Origin: CAVQNQ01 sp963714205
GTDB taxonomy: Bacteria; Acidobacteriota; Terriglobia; Bryobacterales; Bryobacteraceae
Assembly (NCBI GenBank): GCA_963714205.1
Contig: CAVQNQ010000005.1
Location: forward strand, 62,001 to 126,000
Length of the DNA stretch: 64,000 nt
Direction of reading: 5' to 3'
In this document: piece after piece, positions 18,007-27,712 of the stretch
Layout: each line of letters opens with the position of its first letter
How positions within the stretch are numbered: position 1 is the first letter of the stretch
Position numbers and translations under genes: made by a program
The notes under the pieces: generated by a model
What the model was told of the DNA's origin: nothing
Database searches by the model: none
Seen by the model: the letters and a program-made list of their open reading frames with translations, nothing else

Positions 18007-21000
18007 GTGACCCATCAGCCAGCCCGGCCGCCAGCGCATTCCGATCTCGTCCCCTCCGGGGCGCATACGCTGGCGCCCGAGGAAGGGTTGCGGATCGTCT
18101 CGGAGTTGGCCGCGGGACATGCGTCCGCCGCAGGTATGGGCCCAGCACCGGATCTGGGCGCGCTGGCCTTCGAACGAGCCGCTGCCGCGCTGGCGGTTCT
18201 GACCGAGGAGCAGCGCATTTACCGGGCCAACGCAGCCTTCGCCCGGCTGGCGGGACGCCCGGCCTCCGAACTCCTGGGGGCCAGGCTCGCGGACCTGTTG
18301 TGGGGTGACGCGCGGCCCCTGGCGGAAGACAGCCGGCGGGAAGCCCGCCTGCTGCGGCGGGACGGCTCGCTCCGCTGGATCTCTGTTTCCCTCGCAGCTC
18401 TGGGATCCGCGGGGGGCGCGGGAGCTTGGGTGGCGGCTCTGGAGGACATCGAGGACCGCAAGCAGGCCGAGGAGAGACTGCAACGCTGGGAAGAAGCCTC
18501 CGATCTGCTTCCCGGGGCCATCTGGATGGAAGATGCGCAGGATCGCAACATCGGATCCAACCGCACCTGGTCCAAGATCACCGGACAGAGCCAGCAGGAC
18601 AGCCACGGGACCGGGTGGTTTGAGGCTATCCATCCCGAAGACCGCGCCATGGTCGCGCAGGCTAATTCCTTGCCCCCGACGGAGCGGCCCGGCGAGCTGG
18701 AGTGCCGGGTGCTGCGGCCGGATGGAACGGTCCGGTGGATGCTGACGCGCCAGGCCATCCACTTTTCCGGGACGGGAGAATACGCCGGCCGGGCCGGTAT
18801 TTGCCTGGACATCACGGACCGAAAACGGAGCGAGGAGGGTATTTCGAAGCTGCTGCGGGCGGTCGAACAGAGCCCGGTCGGGGTGGTCATCACCGATCGG
18901 GCGGGGACCATCGAGTATGTGAATCCCTGCTTTACTCAGATCACCGGGTACACGGCCGAAGAGGCCATCGGGCAGAGCCCGCGCACCTTGAAATCGGGCC
19001 AAACCCCGGCGGAGGAATACCGGCGGTTATGGGAAGCTATCGCCACCGGCGAATGGCGCGGCGAGTTCCGGAATCGCAAGAAGAACGGCGAGATGTACTG
19101 GGAAGCGGCCTCTATCAGCCCGGTCCGCGACGCACAGGGCCGGGTGACGCACTACGTGGCGGTGAAGGAGGACATCACGGCGCGCAAGCGCATCGAAGAA
19201 GAACTGCGGCGTTCGGAGGAGCGATTCCGGGTAATCGCCCGCAGCGCCACCGACATCGTCTTCGAGATCGACATCGAAACGAAAGCGATCCAGTTCTTCG
19301 GCGCCTGCGAGGAGACGAGCCCCGTCTGGCTGGCGGTGAAGGCCGACCCGCAGCCCTGGATACACCTACTGCACCCGGACGACCGCGAGCGCATCCGGCA
19401 GGCGTACGCGCGGAGCATACGGGAGGACTCGCCCATGCGGGAAGAGTGCCGCCTGCTCGCCGGCGCGGAGATCTTCCACGTGGCGGTCCGGGGCGCGCCG
19501 GTGCCCGAGTGCGGGGGCCCCTTCCGGAAATGGGCCGGCGCCCTCAGCGACATCACGGCGCGGAAGAAGGCCGAACTGACTCTGCGGGAGAGCGAGGAGC
19601 GCTTCCGCCGCACGTTCGAAGACGCCCCCATCGGCATGTCCCTGGTCAGTCTCGATAGAGGGACCTATCAGGCCAATGGCGCGCTCCGCCGGATGCTCGG
19701 ATACACCGCTGAAGAACTAACCCAGCTCTCGGTGGCGGATCGCACGTACCCGGATGACTATGCCGTGGAAGAGAAGATCTTGGCGGCCGCCTGGCGAGGG
19801 GAAGTGCCCAGCTACCAGATCGAGAAGCGCTATGTGCGGAAAGATGGAACGCTTGTCTGGTCCCGCGTTTCGGTGAGCTTCCTGGTCGGCTCGACCGGTG
19901 ACGTACATGCCATTGGCATGGTGGAGGACATCACCGCGCGTAAGAGCGCCGAGGAGGCCCTCCGCCTCAGCGAAGAGCGCCTCAAGCTGGCGCTCGAAGC
20001 GGCCACCGACGGCCTCTGGGATCGGAACCTGGTGACGCGCGAGACCTACTTCAGTCCCAGGGTGGCCACTACACTGGGGCACGATCCCGCCACTTTCAAC
20101 CTGACTTGGGAGGGGTGGGAGCGCCTCGTTCACCCCGACGATCTTCCGCGCGCTCTGCGCCTGGCACAAGACCACGTCAAAGGCCTCAGCCCGCTATACG
20201 AGTGCGAATATCGCGTGGCGGCCGGGTCCGGTGAATGGATCTGGGTGCTCTGCCGGGGGAAAGTCGTCGAACGGGATGGCGCAGGCCGGGCCGTGCGCAT
20301 AAGCGGCACCATCACGGACGTGACGCGGCGGCGGGAGGCCGAGGAAGCCCTGCGCGTCTCCGAGGAGCGCTTCCGGGTGGCGGTCGGGAACTCCGGCGCC
20401 CTGGTTTTCGAGTGGGACAGGGCCTCCGGCGCGGTCGTAATCTTCGGCGCGGCCGGCGCGGACGACGGTACCGCCGTGCGAACCACCCTGGAGGCCTGGC
20501 TGCCGTGCGTGCATCCCAAGGACCGGGACCGCCTGGCGGAGTGCCTGAACCGCTATCGCCAAACCGAGACGCGCTTCGAGGAAGACGTCGCGGTGGTACT
20601 CGACACAGGCTCCGAGCGCCACTACTTGATTCGGGGCGCGCCCTGCCGCGGAGCCGATGGCCGGCGATTGTGCATCGGCACCATCGTGGATGTCACCGAG
20701 AGCCGCGGGGCCGAAGAAGCCGTGGCCCGCATGGCGGCGGTAGTCCAGTACTCCGACGACGCCATCGTGACCGTGGATCTTGACGCCCGGATTCAATCGT
20801 GGAATTCCGGCGCGCAGAAGCTGTTGGGGTACCATTCGGAGGAAGTGACCGGCCGCACGGCGACACTGCTGATCCCCGAGCGCGAGCAAGCCTGGCTGAT
20901 GGGCCTCCACCGAATGGCGGCCTCGGGCAGAGCGGTCAAGAACGTCGAGGCCACGCATGTGCGGAAGAACGGCACGGAAGTGCCGGTCTCTCTAACCCTC

Positions 21001-22398
21001 TCGCCCATACGGAACGCTTCCGGAGAGCTGCTGGGGGTCGCCGAAATCGCGCAGGATATCAGCGTCCGCAAACGGGCCCTGGAAGACCTGGCCTATCTGG
21101 CCTACCACGACCCGCTCACCGGCCTGCCGAACCGGCGGTTCTTCAACGAACGGCTGGAGCACGCCATCGCGGCTGGGCCATCCTCGCTGGCCTTGCTGTT
21201 CGTGGACCTGGATGGATTTCAGCTCGTCAACGACACGCTAGGCCATTCCGCGGGCGACATTCTGCTGCGGGATGTGGCCGGCCGCCTGACCGCGGTACTG
21301 GCGCGGACCGATGTGCTGGCGCGCACGGGCGGCGACGAATTCTCGGCCATCCTCGGCGACCCGCCCCACGCGGGCGCGGCGGAGCTGGCGGCGGCAAGGA
21401 TTCTGGAGGCGCTGAAACAGCCCTTCCATTTTGCCGGGCGCGATCTGTTTATGACGGCCAGCATCGGAATCGCCCTCTATCCGCACCACGGAAAGGACTG
21501 GGGAACGCTCCAGAAGAACGCCGATTCGGCTATGTACGAGGCCAAGCGCAGGGGCAAGGGTCGTTTCCATTTCTTCACGCCGGATTTGAGCGACTTCGTA
21601 AAGGACCGGCTGGAACTCGAGGGCCAGCTCCGAGACGCGCTGGGGCGCGATGAGCTGGAGGTGCGCTATCAACCGCTATTCCGCCTGCACGACTTGCGCG
21701 CCTGCGGCGCCGAAGCGCTGGTGCGGTGGAACCATCCGGAAAGGGGCTGCCTGCTGCCCGGCAGCTTCATCCCCATCGCCGAGGAGACCGGGCTGATCGT
21801 ACCCCTCGGAGATTGGGTATTGCGGAGGGCCTGCAAGCTCTTTCGCGAATGGCTGAGCTGCGGGATATCCGCCGGCCGGATGGCCGTGAATGTCTCGGCC
21901 CGGCAGTTCGCCCGGCCGGATTTTCCAGGTGCGGTGGATGCCGCCTTGGCCGCGGCCGGGCTCGAACCCGGCTTTCTCGAGCTGGAGATCACCGAAACCG
22001 CGGTCATGCAGCATTTCGACGAGTCGGCGCCGAGAATCGCCTGTCTGCGAAGCCTGGGAGTGAGCATTTCGCTCGACGACTTCGGCACCGGGTACTCCTC
22101 GCTGAGCTACTTGCAGAGGCTGCCGGTCACCACCATCAAACTGGACAAATCCTTCCTGTGGGATATCGAGACCAGCACGAGCGCGGTGGCCCTGATCCGG
22201 GGCGTGATTGCACTGGCGCACGACCTGGGGGTGCGGGTCGTGGCGGAAGGAGTCGAGACCGGCGAGCAGCTCGAAGCTGTGCGGGGACTCGGCTGCGACG
22301 AAGTCCAGGGATACCTCCTGGGAGGCGTGACAGCCGGAGCCGATATGCCCGGCATACTGGGGAGGGACGCCCGGCTTCCGTTCCCGATTCCGGCCTGA
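18007..22398 (+). CDS. Eight-PAS GGDEF-EAL cyclic-di-GMP signalling protein
   Basis: This 1463-aa soluble protein has about eight consecutive PAS/PAC modules (roughly 55-150, 165-275, 282-395, 402-520, 530-645, 655-775, 785-900 and 908-1025), each ending in a DIT.RK-type linker. A GGDEF domain follows at about 1035-1200 (RTGGDEFSAIL intact) and an EAL domain at about 1210-1455 (GAEALVRWNHP, ITETAVM, DDFGTGYSSLSYL). Both active motifs are present, so synthesis and hydrolysis of c-di-GMP are possible. The usual RxxD inhibitory site before GGDEF is not exact (ARTD). No membrane helix is seen. The start is a GTG at 18007; the first about 50 residues are low-complexity. Confidence 0.85.
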   Translation: MTHQPARPPAHSDLVPSGAHTLAPEEGLRIVSELAAGHASAAGMGPAPDLGALAFERAAAALAVLTEEQRIYRANAAFARLAGRPASELLGARLADLLWGDARPLAEDSRREARLLRRDGSLRWISVSLAALGSAGGAGAWVAALEDIEDRKQAEERLQRWEEASDLLPGAIWMEDAQDRNIGSNRTWSKITGQSQQDSHGTGWFEAIHPEDRAMVAQANSLPPTERPGELECRVLRPDGTVRWMLTRQAIHFSGTGEYAGRAGICLDITDRKRSEEGISKLLRAVEQSPVGVVITDRAGTIEYVNPCFTQITGYTAEEAIGQSPRTLKSGQTPAEEYRRLWEAIATGEWRGEFRNRKKNGEMYWEAASISPVRDAQGRVTHYVAVKEDITARKRIEEELRRSEERFRVIARSATDIVFEIDIETKAIQFFGACEETSPVWLAVKADPQPWIHLLHPDDRERIRQAYARSIREDSPMREECRLLAGAEIFHVAVRGAPVPECGGPFRKWAGALSDITARKKAELTLRESEERFRRTFEDAPIGMSLVSLDRGTYQANGALRRMLGYTAEELTQLSVADRTYPDDYAVEEKILAAAWRGEVPSYQIEKRYVRKDGTLVWSRVSVSFLVGSTGDVHAIGMVEDITARKSAEEALRLSEERLKLALEAATDGLWDRNLVTRETYFSPRVATTLGHDPATFNLTWEGWERLVHPDDLPRALRLAQDHVKGLSPLYECEYRVAAGSGEWIWVLCRGKVVERDGAGRAVRISGTITDVTRRREAEEALRVSEERFRVAVGNSGALVFEWDRASGAVVIFGAAGADDGTAVRTTLEAWLPCVHPKDRDRLAECLNRYRQTETRFEEDVAVVLDTGSERHYLIRGAPCRGADGRRLCIGTIVDVTESRGAEEAVARMAAVVQYSDDAIVTVDLDARIQSWNSGAQKLLGYHSEEVTGRTATLLIPEREQAWLMGLHRMAASGRAVKNVEATHVRKNGTEVPVSLTLSPIRNASGELLGVAEIAQDISVRKRALEDLAYLAYHDPLTGLPNRRFFNERLEHAIAAGPSSLALLFVDLDGFQLVNDTLGHSAGDILLRDVAGRLTAVLARTDVLARTGGDEFSAILGDPPHAGAAELAAARILEALKQPFHFAGRDLFMTASIGIALYPHHGKDWGTLQKNADSAMYEAKRRGKGRFHFFTPDLSDFVKDRLELEGQLRDALGRDELEVRYQPLFRLHDLRACGAEALVRWNHPERGCLLPGSFIPIAEETGLIVPLGDWVLRRACKLFREWLSCGISAGRMAVNVSARQFARPDFPGAVDAALAAAGLEPGFLELEITETAVMQHFDESAPRIACLRSLGVSISLDDFGTGYSSLSYLQRLPVTTIKLDKSFLWDIETSTSAVALIRGVIALAHDLGVRVVAEGVETGEQLEAVRGLGCDEVQGYLLGGVTAGADMPGILGRDARLPFPIPA

Positions 22399-22460
22399 GG
22401 GTGGCCGCTTGGCCTCGCCGGTCCCCCGACGGCGCTGCCCTCGTCTGCGCCTGCCTTTCC

Positions 22461-23495
22461 TCAAGCGGCCAGGAGTCGGACGAGCGCCGGCGCGATATGG
22501 TCGAGCGGCAGAACCTGATCCGCCGCGCCCCGCCGTATGGCTTCGCGAGGCATGCCGAAGACTACCGAAGTGGCTTCGTCCTGGGCGATGGTGGGCGCCC
22601 CTTGGTTGTGCATCTCGAGCATCCCGGCCGCTCCATCCGAGCCCATGCCGGTCAGGATCACGCCCAGGGCGTGCGGGCCGGCCTGCTCGGCCACGCTGCC
22701 GAAGAGCACGTCCACCGAGGGCCGCTGGTAGCAGACCCGCGGCCCATCGCGCACCGCGACAAGGTAGCCCGCCAGGGAGCGGCGCAGCATCATGTGGAAG
22801 CCCCCGGGCGCCACCAGGGCCCGGCCGGTGCGCACGGCGTCCCCTTCCTCGGCCTCCTTGACTTCCATGCGGCAGGCCTGGTTCAGGCGCTCGGCGAAAG
22901 CTCTGGAGAAACCAGCCGGAATATGCTGGGTGATCACCGTCCCGGGGAAGTTCGCGGGGAGCGCCAGCATTATCCGGGCGATCGCCTCGGTCCCCCCGGT
23001 GGAGGCGCCTATGGCCACCACGGCCGGCTCCCGGAAGTGCGCCGGCGGCGGCGCCGCCGACGCTTCCCGGGCCGCCCCGCGCGGCCGCACGCGGCAAGCC
23101 GCCGCGGCCCGGACCTTGGCCGCCAGCGTGTCTTTGAGATCCCCTACCGAATACGGACCCGCCGGTTTGCCCAGCGCCTCCACGGCGCCCTCCTCGAGGG
23201 CCTCCAGAGCCACCGCGCAGGAGGCCCGCGCTAGCGAGCTGACGACCAGCACCGGCATGGGCCGGAAACGCATCAGCTTGCGCAGGAACGTCAGCCCATC
23301 CATGCGCGGCATCTCGATATCCAGGGTGAGAACGTCCGGGTTCAGCTCGAGGATGCGGTCCCGCGCCACGTACGGATCGGCGGCCGTCCCCACCACCTCG
23401 ATGTCCGGCTCCTGGCCCAGAGAGTCCGTCAGGATGCGCCGCACCACCATGGAATCGTCCACGATCAACACCCGGATGGGGCGCCCGGACTTCAC
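22461..23495 (-). CDS. cheB: Chemotaxis protein-glutamate methylesterase CheB
   Basis: This 344-aa enzyme removes methyl groups from chemoreceptors when phosphorylated by CheA. Residues about 7-125 form a receiver domain (VLIVDDSMVVRRIL; phospho-Asp in LTLDIEMPRMDGLTFL). The C-terminal domain carries the esterase triad: Ser in GASTGG, His in TQHIPAGFSRAF and Asp in LTGMGSDGAAGM. Its start is 13 bases after cheX, making it the last gene of the cheA-cheR-cheD-cheY-cheX-cheB operon. Confidence 0.93.
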   Translation of the reverse strand: MKSGRPIRVLIVDDSMVVRRILTDSLGQEPDIEVVGTAADPYVARDRILELNPDVLTLDIEMPRMDGLTFLRKLMRFRPMPVLVVSSLARASCAVALEALEEGAVEALGKPAGPYSVGDLKDTLAAKVRAAAACRVRPRGAAREASAAPPPAHFREPAVVAIGASTGGTEAIARIMLALPANFPGTVITQHIPAGFSRAFAERLNQACRMEVKEAEEGDAVRTGRALVAPGGFHMMLRRSLAGYLVAVRDGPRVCYQRPSVDVLFGSVAEQAGPHALGVILTGMGSDGAAGMLEMHNQGAPTIAQDEATSVVFGMPREAIRRGAADQVLPLDHIAPALVRLLAA

Positions 23496-23508
23496 TGGCC
23501 TCTCCAGA

Positions 23509-23928
23509 TCACGCCGATCTCGAGGGGGCCTCCTCGAGCGTGAAGACGCGCCGCGCGTCAGCCGTTTCGTCGGGCGCCCCCGTGCCGTCCGCCACTTCCG
23601 GCGTGCCGATCGCGAAGCGCCCCGCGGGCTCCATCTTCCCGGCCAGCGATCCGCACAGGATGTTGGCCAATTCGCCCACCAGCGCGGCGGCCCGGGCAGC
23701 CGGCCCTCCCTCGTCCGGCTCGCCCAGGAAATTCGCGGCCAGCGCCGCCGCCGTGGAATGCGGCATGGCCACCCGCACCGTTCCGGCGTGGCTTCCGGAA
23801 AATGAAACCGAAGCCGTGTAACCCGGCTGGCCGCCCAGATCGCCCTGGCGATCGACGACGGTCGTGAAAAACATGGTCTCGGCGAGATGCTCCGTCACCT
23901 GGTCGAGCGCCGCCTCTAACTCAGTCAT
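23509..23928 (-). CDS. cheX: CheX/CheC-family CheY-P phosphatase
   Basis: This 139-aa protein has the CheX fold signature: an N-terminal TEHLAETMFFTTV helix and one E-x-x-N phosphatase motif in LVGELANILCGSLAGKM. There is only one such motif, as in CheX rather than CheC. It would dephosphorylate CheY-P in place of CheZ, which is absent. I chose ATG 23928 (GGAGG 6 bases upstream); it overlaps the end of cheY by 8 bases, so translation is coupled. CheX versus another CheC-like protein is not certain. Confidence 0.68.
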   Translation of the reverse strand: MTELEAALDQVTEHLAETMFFTTVVDRQGDLGGQPGYTASVSFSGSHAGTVRVAMPHSTAAALAANFLGEPDEGGPAARAAALVGELANILCGSLAGKMEPAGRFAIGTPEVADGTGAPDETADARRVFTLEEAPSRSA

Positions 23929-24310
23929 CACGCGCCTCCAGAACGCGCTCCATCGCGGCTTTCAAATCTTCCGGATGGAACGGCTTCGCGATATACCCCT
24001 TGGCGCCCATTTCCAGCAGGCGCTCCGCGCGCGATGGCGTGCCGTCGCTCGACACCATCAACACGGGAACCCCGCGCAGCCGCTGGTCCTCGGCGAGCCG
24101 CCTGAGGAAACCCTCCCCGTCGAGGTTGGGCATGTTGATGTCGCTGATCACCAGATCCACCGTGTGCCCGCTCAACAGCGCGAAAGCTTCGTTGCCGTCG
24201 CGCGCGAAGTAGCGCCGGGCCTCCCCAAATCCGGCCGCCGCCAGGACGCGCGCGATGAACTTCTGCATCATCGGGGAATCGTCCACGATGAGCACCGATG
24301 AGAGCTTCAT
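23921..24310 (-). CDS. cheY: CheY-like single-domain response regulator
   Basis: This 129-aa receiver domain has the acidic pair in SSVLIVDDSPMMQKF, phospho-acceptor Asp in DLVISDINMPNLDG, the switch Ser in LMVSSDGTP and the Lys in YIAKPFHPEDLK. The position in the Che operon between cheD and cheX supports a motor-binding CheY role. The ATG at 24310 overlaps the end of cheD by 4 bases. The longer open frame to 24445 is antisense-like sequence inside cheD and is rejected. Confidence 0.88.
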   Translation of the reverse strand: MKLSSVLIVDDSPMMQKFIARVLAAAGFGEARRYFARDGNEAFALLSGHTVDLVISDINMPNLDGEGFLRRLAEDQRLRGVPVLMVSSDGTPSRAERLLEMGAKGYIAKPFHPEDLKAAMERVLEARDD

Positions 24311-24816
24311 GCGGCACCTCCCCATTCCGTCTCCCGGCCGCGGCCGGTGCGCAGGAAAACCCGCCCGGAACCCACCTCCAGGCGCACCGTGCGCGATTCG
24401 CTGCCGCCCACTTCCTCGCCCTTCACCAGCACGCCCGCGCGCCACAGAATCTTCCGCACCGCCAGCGAGTTGCGCTTTCCGATATTGAAAACGCCCTGGT
24501 CATCCATCACCTGGGCGCCGCCGGCGATGCGCACCACCAGCCGGCTCTTCTGTGCTCCAGCGCCATACGCCTGGTGGAACAGCAGCGGGATACCCGTGTC
24601 GGCGAACATGTAGGGATTTGCCGAGGCCTTCTCTTTGTCCAGTGAGGATTCCGGCAGCATGATGTGCAGCAATCCTCCCACGCGGGAAACCGGATCGTGC
24701 AGCGTCACTGCCACGCAGGAACCTAGCGCGTAGGTGATCAGATGGCTCTCCGGACGGTTGCTCACGCGGCCATCGGCCATTCCGACCACCAGCGGTTCGG
24801 CGTACGGCTCTGTCAT
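24307..24816 (-). CDS. cheD: Chemoreceptor glutamine deamidase CheD
   Basis: This 169-aa enzyme deamidates glutamines on chemoreceptors. The catalytic Cys and His are in ITYALGSCVAVTLHDP and VGGLLHIMLPES, with RIAGGAQVMDDQGVFNIGKR as the third signature. In other bacteria CheD works with CheC or CheX-type phosphatases, which fits cheX two genes downstream. It overlaps both cheR and cheY by 4 bases. Confidence 0.92.
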   Translation of the reverse strand: MTEPYAEPLVVGMADGRVSNRPESHLITYALGSCVAVTLHDPVSRVGGLLHIMLPESSLDKEKASANPYMFADTGIPLLFHQAYGAGAQKSRLVVRIAGGAQVMDDQGVFNIGKRNSLAVRKILWRAGVLVKGEEVGGSESRTVRLEVGSGRVFLRTGRGRETEWGGAA

Positions 24817-25688
24817 CGGCCGTCCCTCCTCAGGGGCTTCCGGTAGATGGCCGGCTGGACGTATCTGAGGTCGTGCTCCACGCCCGCCAGGCTCTCGGCG
24901 TGCCCGATCATCAGGTAGCCGCCTGGCTCGAGCGCGGCCGAGAGCCGGCGGACCACCGCCGCCTGCGTGGGCTTATCGAAATAGATCATCACATTGCGGC
25001 AGAATACGGCCGGGAAGCGCGCGGGCGGCAGGGGGTCCGAAATCAGGTTGAAGCGGCGCGTCTGGACGCGCTCGCGATACTCCGGCTTCAGCCGGTACCA
25101 TCCCTGCCACTCGCCACTGCCCTTCACGAAATAATGGCGCCGCCACTCCTCCGGCAGTCCCTGGGCCCGCTCGTCCTGGTACATCGCCCGGCGCGCTGCG
25201 GCCAGCGCTCGCGTGGAGATATCGGTGGCCACGATCTTCACGTTCACCGCCGGCCCCAGCGTTTCCAGGGCGGTGAAGAGAATCGAATACGGCTCCTCCC
25301 CGGTGGAGCAGGCCGCGCTCCAGATCTCGATCGCGCCACGGCCGGCGAGGCCCGGCAGGACCGTAGCGCGCAGGAAATCGAAGTGCGCCGGCTCGCGCAG
25401 GAAGCTGGTGAAATTGGTCGTCAGGGCATCGCCCAACTCGGCCAGGGCCTGGCCGGTGGTGTCCGCCTCGACGTGCCGGCAGTACTGTTCGTAGGAGCGG
25501 AAGCCCTCGCGGCGCATCGACCGGCCCAGCCGCGCCACCACCAGCTCCTGCTTGCCCTCTTTCAGATCCAGCCCGAAGTGGCTGTAGGCCAGGCGCCGGA
25601 TATGCTGGAACTCGGCTTCGTTGAGCGGACGCGGCTCCCGCTCGGGGGTCCCGTCCGTGGTGTCCCGGAAAGGCTGCGCCGTGTGCAT
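24813..25688 (-). CDS. cheR: Chemotaxis protein methyltransferase CheR
   Basis: This 291-aa SAM-dependent enzyme methylates receptor glutamates. The N-terminal helical domain has FQHIRRLAYSHFGLDL and DALTTNFTSFLREPAHFDFL. The SAM-binding domain has IEIWSAACSTGEEPYS, KIVATDISTRALAAAR and FCRNVMIYFDKPTQ. I chose ATG 25688, 2 bases after the cheA stop; the open frame beyond to 26849 is antisense to nothing real and overlaps cheA in another frame. It couples to cheD by a 4-base overlap. Confidence 0.92.
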   Translation of the reverse strand: MHTAQPFRDTTDGTPEREPRPLNEAEFQHIRRLAYSHFGLDLKEGKQELVVARLGRSMRREGFRSYEQYCRHVEADTTGQALAELGDALTTNFTSFLREPAHFDFLRATVLPGLAGRGAIEIWSAACSTGEEPYSILFTALETLGPAVNVKIVATDISTRALAAARRAMYQDERAQGLPEEWRRHYFVKGSGEWQGWYRLKPEYRERVQTRRFNLISDPLPPARFPAVFCRNVMIYFDKPTQAAVVRRLSAALEPGGYLMIGHAESLAGVEHDLRYVQPAIYRKPLRRDGR

Positions 25689-25690
25689 CG

Positions 25691-27712
25691 CTACGCGCCC
25701 GCTCCCGACTGGAAGATCCCGTTCATCTCCAGAATCAGACCGACCTTCCCGTCGCCCAAGATGGCCCCGCCCGCCACCCCGGCAACCGCCCTGAAGGTCT
25801 CGCCCAGGCTCTTGATCACCACTTCCTGCTTGCCCAGCAGATCGTCCACCATCAGGCAGTACTCGGCGCCCTGGCTCTCGGTGACGATCAACAGGCTCTC
25901 CTCCGGCTTGAGCGACCGGGGCGTCACGCCGAAACGGCGGTGCAGCCGGACCACGGGCAGAATGCGCCCGCGCACCAGGGCGATCTCGCGGCGGCCCTCG
26001 ACCGTCGAAACCATGCCTTCGGTGGGCCGTATGGCTTCCTTCACGGCGAAGATCGGGACGATATAGCGCTCCGGTCCCACCCCAACCAGCAGCCCGTCGA
26101 TGATCGCCAGCGTCAGGGGCAGCCGCAGGCCGAAGGTGGTGCCGCGTCCCGCGACGCTCGAGATCTCGACGCGCCCGCGCAACTTCTGGATATGCCGCTT
26201 GACCACGTCCATGCCGACGCCCCGGCCGGAAATATCCGTCACCGTCTGGGCCGTCGAGAAGCCCGGCTCGAAGATCAGGTTGAACACCTCCGCCTCGGAA
26301 AGAACCGCATTCTCGGCCAACAGGCCCTTCTGGCGGGCCTTGCGCAGGATCGCCTCGCGATCCACCCCGCGGCCGTCGTCCGCGATCTCGATCACGATGT
26401 GGCCGCCCTGGTGCGCCGCCCGGAGTTCGATCCGGGCCACCGGCGGCTTGCCCCGCGCGATGCGCTCCTGCGGCATCTCGACCCCGTGGTCCATGGCGTT
26501 GCGCACCATGTGCATCAGGGGATCGGCGAGCTGCTCGACGATGTTGCGGTCGAGCTCGGTTTCTTCTCCCGACGTCGCCAGCTCGGCCTGCTTGCCCGAC
26601 TTCCGGCACAGATCGCGCACGAGGCGGCTCATCTTCTGGAACAGCCCGCCCACCGGCAGCATGCGCATCGACATGGCGGTCTTCTGCACCTCTTCGGTGA
26701 TGCGCGAAAGCTGCGCGATGCTGCGCAGCAGCAGGCTGCTGTGCAGATCCGCCAGGTCCGAATTGTGGCGCACCAGCGATTGCGCGATCACCATTTCGCC
26801 GACCATGTCGACCATGAAATCCAGTTTGGCCGTATCGACCTTGACCCAACTGCTGGCCGCGCCGGAAGCGCGGGCGCTGGGGGCCGGACCGTTCTCGGCA
26901 CCCGCGGCCGGGGCGGGCTCGGGCGCCCGCTCCGCCTCGGCGGGATGATCCTTCGGGGGACCGGGGGCCACCGCGGCCGCCAGCGCCGCCAAATCCGGAT
27001 CGATGGCGCCGGCTGTCATCACGCTCCGGATTTTGGCCAGGAGCGCCCCGATGCCGGCCGCCGGCGGCCCTCCCCCGGCTTCGATGCGCTGGATTTCGCG
27101 CCCCAGGAAATCAGCGCTCTCCAGAATAATGTCGATCACCGCCGGCCCCGGCTCCAGCCGTCCGTTGCGCGCTTCCTCGAGCAGCGTCTCGGTTTCGTGC
27201 GACAACTCGCGGATTTCCTGGAATTCAAGAAAGCCCGCGATGCCCTTGATGGTGTGAAAGGCGCGGAAAACGGCGTGGATCGGATCGCGCGCACCCGGGC
27301 TCTGCTCGAGCGCCAGTACGTTCTCCTCGATCGTCCGGAGGTGCTCGCGCGATTCCAGCACGAAGTCCGCCAGGAGCTCGGGGTCCTGCGCCAGAGCGGC
27401 CTGCGCCGCCGGGGCCGCGGGCGGCTCTTCCCCGGCCGGCGGGTGCTCCATCGACTCCTCGAGACTGCGGATTCCGGTCTCCAGCGCGTCCCGGAACTCC
27501 GGCGAGCCGGGCGCGAGGCGGGCCAGGCGCCGCCCGATCGCCCGGCCTTCGGCGGCCACCCGTTCGAGTCCCTGGGCGGCCGAGTCGCGGACGATCTCTT
27601 CCAGCCGCGCCAGCCATTCCGTGCCGGCGGCGGCGCCTTGTTCCGCCGGCCCGGCCAGCATGAATTTCATCGCGAGGTCGTTTACCTGCTGGTGCAGGGT
27701 CGTCGAGTCCAT
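25691..27712 (-). CDS. cheA: Chemotaxis histidine kinase CheA
   Basis: This 673-aa kinase heads the operon. Residues about 1-90 are an extra helical region. The HPt domain (about 110-220) has phospho-His about 153 in AFHTIKGIAGFLEF. A Pro/Ala linker leads to the dimerisation domain, then the ATPase domain (HMVRNAMDHGVE, IADDGRGVDREA, GRGVGMDVVK, GRGTTFGLRLPL) and a C-terminal CheW-like domain. No separate CheW is encoded nearby, so coupling to receptors may rely on the fused domain or a distant cheW. No P2 CheY-binding domain is obvious. ATG 27712 (MDSTTLHQQV) is preferred over the GTG-started extension to 27796. Confidence 0.93.
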   Translation of the reverse strand: MDSTTLHQQVNDLAMKFMLAGPAEQGAAAGTEWLARLEEIVRDSAAQGLERVAAEGRAIGRRLARLAPGSPEFRDALETGIRSLEESMEHPPAGEEPPAAPAAQAALAQDPELLADFVLESREHLRTIEENVLALEQSPGARDPIHAVFRAFHTIKGIAGFLEFQEIRELSHETETLLEEARNGRLEPGPAVIDIILESADFLGREIQRIEAGGGPPAAGIGALLAKIRSVMTAGAIDPDLAALAAAVAPGPPKDHPAEAERAPEPAPAAGAENGPAPSARASGAASSWVKVDTAKLDFMVDMVGEMVIAQSLVRHNSDLADLHSSLLLRSIAQLSRITEEVQKTAMSMRMLPVGGLFQKMSRLVRDLCRKSGKQAELATSGEETELDRNIVEQLADPLMHMVRNAMDHGVEMPQERIARGKPPVARIELRAAHQGGHIVIEIADDGRGVDREAILRKARQKGLLAENAVLSEAEVFNLIFEPGFSTAQTVTDISGRGVGMDVVKRHIQKLRGRVEISSVAGRGTTFGLRLPLTLAIIDGLLVGVGPERYIVPIFAVKEAIRPTEGMVSTVEGRREIALVRGRILPVVRLHRRFGVTPRSLKPEESLLIVTESQGAEYCLMVDDLLGKQEVVIKSLGETFRAVAGVAGGAILGDGKVGLILEMNGIFQSGAGA

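Noticed and set aside
17833..19002. N-terminal extension of the chemoreceptor frame
   Set aside because: The extension is antisense to the first PAS domains of the GGDEF-EAL protein; MSIARK at 17832 has a proper ribosome site.
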